In this document: positions 33,228-36,757 of the stretch, piece after piece
How the letters are laid out: each line of letters opens with the position of its first letter
Position numbering within the stretch: the stretch's first letter is position 1
Made by a program: the position numbers and the translations under genes
The notes under the pieces: model-generated
Told to the model about the DNA's origin: nothing
Seen by the model: the letters and a program-made list of their open reading frames with translations, nothing else
The model's database searches: none
Source of the DNA: CAYWMP01 sp964459445
Lineage (GTDB): Bacteria > Desulfobacterota > DSM-4660 > Desulfatiglandales > HGW-15
DNA length: 36,757 bases
Direction: 5' to 3'
Assembly (NCBI GenBank): GCA_964459445.1
Contig: CAYWMP010000041.1
Span: 1-36,757 of the forward strand

Positions 33228-33257
33228 AAAATACCACGATGTGGTATTTCGTGTCAA
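33228..33257 (-). promoter_or_regulatory. Promoter with 17-base sulfur-locus operator, site 2
   Basis: On the minus strand TTGACA (33252-33257), an 18-base spacer and TATTTT (33228-33233) form a near-consensus promoter. The palindrome ATACCACGATGTGGTAT (33231-33247), with arms extended to AAATACCAC and GTGGTATTT, covers spacer and -10 box. Fifteen of 17 bases match site 1 at 26058-26074. The transcript would start near 33221, about 27 bases before the poly-Cys ORF, and continue into the sulfur-carrier genes. Confidence 0.7.
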
Positions 33258-33278
33258 GAGGTTTATGATTGAAAAAGC

Positions 33279-33548
33279 CTATTCCGCCTGAAATTTTTCC
33301 ACATAGGCCGCAAAGATTTTTTCTTCATTTTTTTTAAGAGACAAAACCCTGTGTTTTTTCTCTTTGCACCAGTTGATCACGTCTTCTTCGAAGCCGGCGT
33401 CATCGGCAAAAACCTCTACGACCTCACTTCCCTCTAAGCCTTCGAGCGCCAAATTGAGCTGCACGATAGGCATGGGGCAAAAAAGACCGACGGCATCTAT
33501 CGTTGTCGCAATCTCTATTTTCCGACCATCTATCTCGATTTCCTTCAT
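33279..33548 (-). CDS. tusA: TusA family sulfurtransferase
   Basis: This 89-residue protein has the hallmark CPxP motif (LFCPMPIVQL, Cys24), preceded by a DAVG segment. It is followed by VVEVFADDAGFEEDVINWC and a C-terminal strand KIFAAYVEKF. TusA proteins carry persulfide sulfur on this cysteine and hand it to acceptors. The position between MetW and the sulfur-carrier genes suggests it feeds the thiocarboxylate or MetY step. This is inference. GGAGG precedes the ATG. The gap to metW is 83 bases. It is a different paralogue from the cysteine-rich one at 25605-25853, with a canonical motif and only two cysteines. Confidence 0.9.
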   Translation of the reverse strand: MKEIEIDGRKIEIATTIDAVGLFCPMPIVQLNLALEGLEGSEVVEVFADDAGFEEDVINWCKEKKHRVLSLKKNEEKIFAAYVEKFQAE

Positions 33549-33631
33549 CTTTAGCCTCCATAAAGTTATTATTGTGGTGTTGGCTCGTTCGCTGAAAGTT
33601 CATGCAATATAAAAGCACAATCAATTCTATT

Positions 33632-34231
33632 CTACGCCTTCCCAATCATGAAAATGCCGTAGGTCGCCCGTATGTTCGGGTAGAACTCAACGATCTTACC
33701 ACGTCGATCTTGGCTGTTGGTATTGATCGCCACCTCCTTGAGGACCTTAAATCCCACCTCCTTGGAAAATTTGCGGAAATCCTTGAGTGTGATCACACGG
33801 ATATTGGGGGTGTCGTACCATTCATAGGGGAGTTGTTTCGTAATGGGCGCATAACCCGTCAAAAGAAGCTGGAAACGGCTTCTCCAGTGGCTGAAATTCG
33901 GGAAGCTGACAATGCCCTTTGTGCCGATTCTCAAAAGAGACTGTAGAAGGTTGGCCGGATCGTAGACCTGCTGAAGGGTCTGGCTCAAGATAACGTAATC
34001 AAAGGTGTGGTCGGGGTAGTCCAGCACCTCTTGGTTGATGTCTCCTTGAAGCACGGAAAGCCCCTTTTCAATGCATTGGGCGACTTTTGATTCCCTGCGT
34101 TCAATGCCGGTTCCCGTCACTTGCTTATCCCTTTTAAGGAAATGCAATAGATCCCCTTCGCCGCAACCAAGATCAAGGACCTTTGATCCGGGTTCGATCC
34201 AGGAGGCAATGATTTGCAGATCGTAACGCAT
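33632..34231 (-). CDS. metW: MetW methyltransferase-like protein
   Basis: This 199-residue protein belongs to the MetW family, SAM-methyltransferase-fold proteins that accompany MetX in many proteobacteria and are needed for efficient homoserine acylation. It shows VLDLGCGEGDLLHFL (SAM motif I), GIERRESKVAQCIEKGLSV and DGTFDYVILSQTLQ-like DHTFDYVILSQTLQQV. The family signature SFPNFSHWRSRFQLLLTG is followed by PYEWYDTPNIRVITLKDF. It starts nine bases after metX ends, so the two are cotranscribed and likely form a complex. Confidence 0.95.
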   Translation of the reverse strand: MRYDLQIIASWIEPGSKVLDLGCGEGDLLHFLKRDKQVTGTGIERRESKVAQCIEKGLSVLQGDINQEVLDYPDHTFDYVILSQTLQQVYDPANLLQSLLRIGTKGIVSFPNFSHWRSRFQLLLTGYAPITKQLPYEWYDTPNIRVITLKDFRKFSKEVGFKVLKEVAINTNSQDRRGKIVEFYPNIRATYGIFMIGKA

Positions 34232-34240
34232 AGACAGTCT

Positions 34241-35407
34241 CTAATCCTCCCCGTATACCCGATCCAAAAACCCATTTATCAGGGCGGTTAGTCTTTCGTT
34301 AGGCAGAAGGAAGGCATCGTGACCCCACTTTGCTTCAATCTCCAAAAAGCTGACGTCCAGCCCGTTCTTTTTCATGGCCTGAACCATTTCTTTGGATTGA
34401 TAGGTCGGATAAAGCCAGTCAGAGGTAAAAGAGGCCACAAGGAATTTAGCTCTGGCCTTGGAAAAGGCCTTAACCGCCGATCCCGAGTCATGCTGGATTT
34501 CCATGTCATAATAGTCCGCCGCCTTGGTGATGTACAAAAATGAATTGGCATCAAAACGATCCACGAATTTCTTGCCCTGATAACGAAGGTAGCTTTCTAC
34601 CTGAAAATCAACGTCGAAGTTGAAAGAAAAATCGCTTTTGTCTTGAAGGCGCCGGCCGAATTTGTGCCTCATGGACTCATCCGACAGATAGGTGATGTGG
34701 CCGATCATACGGGCGACAGCCAAACCAAGATCCGGCTTTGGCCCATTGTAATAGTTACCGTTGTTCCAGTTGGGATCGGCCATAATGGCCTGTCTCGCCA
34801 CCTCATGAAAGGCGATGGTAAGGGCTGAATGCTTCATGGTGGTTGCCAAAGGGATGGCGGAGACCACCATCTCTGGATAGCTGAGGCACCATTCGAGGAC
34901 TTGAAGGCCACCGATGGAGCCGCCGACCACGGCAAGAATTTTATTAATACCAAGATGATCCATTAATTTATTTTGGACGCGAACCATGTCTCCAATAGTG
35001 ACCACTGGAAACTCCAGCCCAAAAGGTTTTCCAGTCTCCGGATTTATGGAGGAGGGTCCCGTCGAACCCATGCAACTGCCCAGGATATTTGGACAGACAA
35101 CAAAATACTTGTCCGTATCAATGCCCTTCCCGGGGCCCACCATGATGTCCCACCATCCCGGCTTGGGGTCGTCCTCGCTATAATATCCTGCAGCATGGGA
35201 ATCGCCTGAAAGGGCATGAAGGACCAATACTACGTTGCTTTTGTCAGGGGCTAACGTCCCGTAGGCTTCATAGGCAACGGTGATCGGGCCAAGCTTTTCT
35301 CCGTTCTCGAGCACCAACTCATGGGGGGGGGCCGCAAAAGTGAAGAACTGCTTTTCAACGATTCCAACTGAAATGCCGCTCTTATCATGTTCAATATATT
35401 CGCTCAT
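34241..35407 (-). CDS. metX: Homoserine O-acetyltransferase
   Basis: This 388-residue alpha/beta hydrolase-fold enzyme transfers an acetyl group (in some species a succinyl group) from acyl-CoA to homoserine. Signatures are VLVLHALSGDSHAAG, the nucleophile elbow VVGGSIGGLQVLEW with its Ser, and GTDKYFVVCPNILGSCMGSTGP-like DKYFVVCPNILGSCMGSTG. FTSDWLYPTYQSKEM carries the acid Asp and KWGHDAFLLPNE the base His. The acyl donor cannot be settled from sequence alone. It is followed directly by metW and preceded by metY at 53 bases. GGAGGGCGAGAT precedes the ATG. Confidence 0.96.
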   Translation of the reverse strand: MSEYIEHDKSGISVGIVEKQFFTFAAPPHELVLENGEKLGPITVAYEAYGTLAPDKSNVVLVLHALSGDSHAAGYYSEDDPKPGWWDIMVGPGKGIDTDKYFVVCPNILGSCMGSTGPSSINPETGKPFGLEFPVVTIGDMVRVQNKLMDHLGINKILAVVGGSIGGLQVLEWCLSYPEMVVSAIPLATTMKHSALTIAFHEVARQAIMADPNWNNGNYYNGPKPDLGLAVARMIGHITYLSDESMRHKFGRRLQDKSDFSFNFDVDFQVESYLRYQGKKFVDRFDANSFLYITKAADYYDMEIQHDSGSAVKAFSKARAKFLVASFTSDWLYPTYQSKEMVQAMKKNGLDVSFLEIEAKWGHDAFLLPNERLTALINGFLDRVYGED

Positions 35408-35460
35408 ATCTCGCCCTCCGGGCGTGATCGAAACTGGAAACTAGATTGAAAACGTGAATC

Positions 35461-36723
35461 TTATCCCCGTGTCTTTTCCAACGCCTGCTTCAGGTCTTCA
35501 CAGATATCTTCGACTGCCTCGATCCCAACCGAAAGCCTTATCATTTCGGGCTTTATGGAAAGACTCTCCCTGGTGGGATCATCAAAGGAGACATATTGGG
35601 AAGAATAGGGGTGAATTGCCAAGGTCTTACAGTCACCAAGGTTGGCTAAATGATAGATCAGTTTGAGATTATCGATGAACTGAAAACAAGCATCCTGATC
35701 CTCGAGGCCAAAGGTAAGCATGCCGCCAAAGCCTTTACCCTCAAATTGATTTTGCGCACTGCTGTGGCTCGGGTGATCCTCAAGCCCGGGGTAGTTTACC
35801 CAGGCGACCTCCGGCCGCTCTTTTAAAAAGCGGGCTACTTCGAGGGCGTTGTTCATATGTCGCTCCATGCGAAGGGCAAGGGTGTCCAATCCGATCATGG
35901 TAAGAAAGGAATGGATAGGCGCCTGGGTGGTCCCGAAGTTGATGTGATGTTCACGCCATACCTTATCCAGGTAGGCAAGCGGGCCTTTTCTTTCGATGAA
36001 GGGTTCAAAATCCGGAAACCTTTCCCCGGCCCAATCGAAATTTCCACCATCGATAACGACGCCGCCTGAGGCGTTGCCATGACCGCTCAGGTACTTCGTC
36101 ATTGAGTGGATCACGACATCGGCCCCCAGTTCTAACGGGCGGCAAAGATAGGGGCTGGGCAGCGTATTGTCAATAAGCAAGGGAAGGCCGTTTCCATGGG
36201 CAACTTCCGCCACTCGGGCAATATCCGGGATATCCATCTTGGGGTTGCCGATGGTTTCCAGATATACCAACCGTGTTTTGGGGGTGATGGCGGCTTCTAT
36301 GGCATCGATATCCGTAGATTCGACCATGTGGGCGGTTATCCCATATTTTTTAAAAACGTTCGTGAATAGAAGATAGGTGGACATGAAGAGGGAATTACCG
36401 GTCACAAGCTCGTCCCCGGTCCGAAGCAAGGCCATGCATGCGTTAGATACTGCAGCCATGCCGGAGGACATGACCACCGCACCCTGACCCCCCTCAAGGG
36501 CCGTCAGCTTTTCCTCCAAAATTCGATTTGTGGGATTCGTGAGCCGCATATAGATGTGATCCTTTGTCATGCCTGAAAAGGTCTGGCTCAGGTTCTCTGC
36601 AGTGGGGTGGAGATGAGAGGCCGTTTGAAAGATAGGTGCAAGCGTTGCGCCTTGCCAGTCCTCCGAGGATTGGGCCGCATGGATCACCTGTGTGTGGAAT
36701 TTGTAGGATGTCTTCTCATTCAT
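35461..36723 (-). CDS. metY: O-acetylhomoserine sulfhydrylase (Cys/Met PLP enzyme)
   Basis: This 420-residue PLP enzyme of the Cys/Met metabolism family joins sulfide, or a protein thiocarboxylate, to O-acetylhomoserine to give homocysteine. Signatures are MSSGMAAVSNACMALLRTGD and LPLLIDNTLPSPYLCRPLELGAD-like LLIDNTLPSPYLCRP. The PLP lysine is in VIHSMTKYLSGHGNASGG, and the C-terminal end has TRESLSIKPEMIRLSVGIE. The start is firm, with TAGGAGG before ATG 36723, 34 bases from the window end. The order metY, metX, metW and then sulfur carrier genes matches the Wolinella-like thiocarboxylate pathway more than free-sulfide synthesis, but the choice of sulfur donor is inference. Confidence 0.94.
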   Translation of the reverse strand: MNEKTSYKFHTQVIHAAQSSEDWQGATLAPIFQTASHLHPTAENLSQTFSGMTKDHIYMRLTNPTNRILEEKLTALEGGQGAVVMSSGMAAVSNACMALLRTGDELVTGNSLFMSTYLLFTNVFKKYGITAHMVESTDIDAIEAAITPKTRLVYLETIGNPKMDIPDIARVAEVAHGNGLPLLIDNTLPSPYLCRPLELGADVVIHSMTKYLSGHGNASGGVVIDGGNFDWAGERFPDFEPFIERKGPLAYLDKVWREHHINFGTTQAPIHSFLTMIGLDTLALRMERHMNNALEVARFLKERPEVAWVNYPGLEDHPSHSSAQNQFEGKGFGGMLTFGLEDQDACFQFIDNLKLIYHLANLGDCKTLAIHPYSSQYVSFDDPTRESLSIKPEMIRLSVGIEAVEDICEDLKQALEKTRG

Positions 36724-36757
36724 TGTCTGCCTCCTATCAGCATTTGATCTAATTCTT

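Overview
The window looks like a chromosomal segment of an anaerobic member of the Desulfobacterota (the former Deltaproteobacteria). This is inferred from the gene families: rubredoxin, rubrerythrin, multiheme cytochrome c, a 4Fe-4S ferredoxin, several PAS and hybrid histidine kinases, and a gene with an in-frame UGA best read as selenocysteine. No rRNA, tRNA, CRISPR array, phage or insertion sequence was seen. The identification rests on protein families only.

Layout. 1-3.6 kb: a minus-strand signalling operon (small receiver-like accessory protein, HDOD protein, hybrid histidine kinase). 4.0-7.5 kb: a minus-strand polar amino acid ABC transporter (two permeases, ATPase, binding protein). 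7.9-11.3 kb: a plus-strand redox cluster of rubredoxin, a HEAT-repeat-like protein, an octaheme cytochrome c of the hydroxylamine oxidoreductase type, and a rhodanese-ferritin fusion whose catalytic cysteine codon is TGA. 11.5-16.8 kb: ftsH, rubrerythrin, a PAS histidine kinase with receiver, and a universal stress protein. 16.9-22.2 kb: DUF364 protein, cupin, quinol nitric oxide reductase, and a DUF1858/DUF438/hemerythrin/PAS protein. 22.7-24.4 kb: ACT-domain protein and ketopantoate reductase. 24.4-27.3 kb: a NifS homologue lacking its PLP lysine, a cysteine-rich TusA-like protein and, divergently, XdhC. 27.4-31.1 kb: a fused two-CW/cNMP-like/Ser-Thr kinase/hemerythrin protein, an HPP membrane protein, a 50-residue protein, a zinc-ribbon-like protein and a ferredoxin. 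31.1-36.7 kb: JAMM peptidase, E1-like adenylyltransferase, ThiS/MoaD-like sulfur carrier, a 34-residue poly-Cys ORF, TusA, MetW, MetX and MetY.

Two regulatory themes tie genes together. First, three near-identical CRP/FNR-type palindromes (TTGACTTARGTCAA) lie 22-23 bases from -10-like hexamers, next to the NO reductase, the hemerythrin/ACT genes, and the ferredoxin/zinc-ribbon/HPP genes. This suggests one regulon for nitrogen oxides or redox state. Second, a 17-base palindrome (ATACCACG..GTGGTAT) sits in the -35/-10 spacer of two promoters, one before the TusA-like/NifS-like pair and one before the poly-Cys ORF and the sulfur-carrier genes. This suggests an unidentified sulfur regulator.

The right end resembles the protein-thiocarboxylate methionine pathway known from Wolinella (HcyS, HcyF, HcyD with MetY). 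Its sulfur carrier ends in GGLGGR, so its tail must be trimmed before activation, and the JAMM peptidase is the obvious candidate. The strongest unusual items are the probable selenocysteine rhodanese-ferritin fusion, the sulfur operator with its poly-Cys leader, and the lysine-less NifS homologue.
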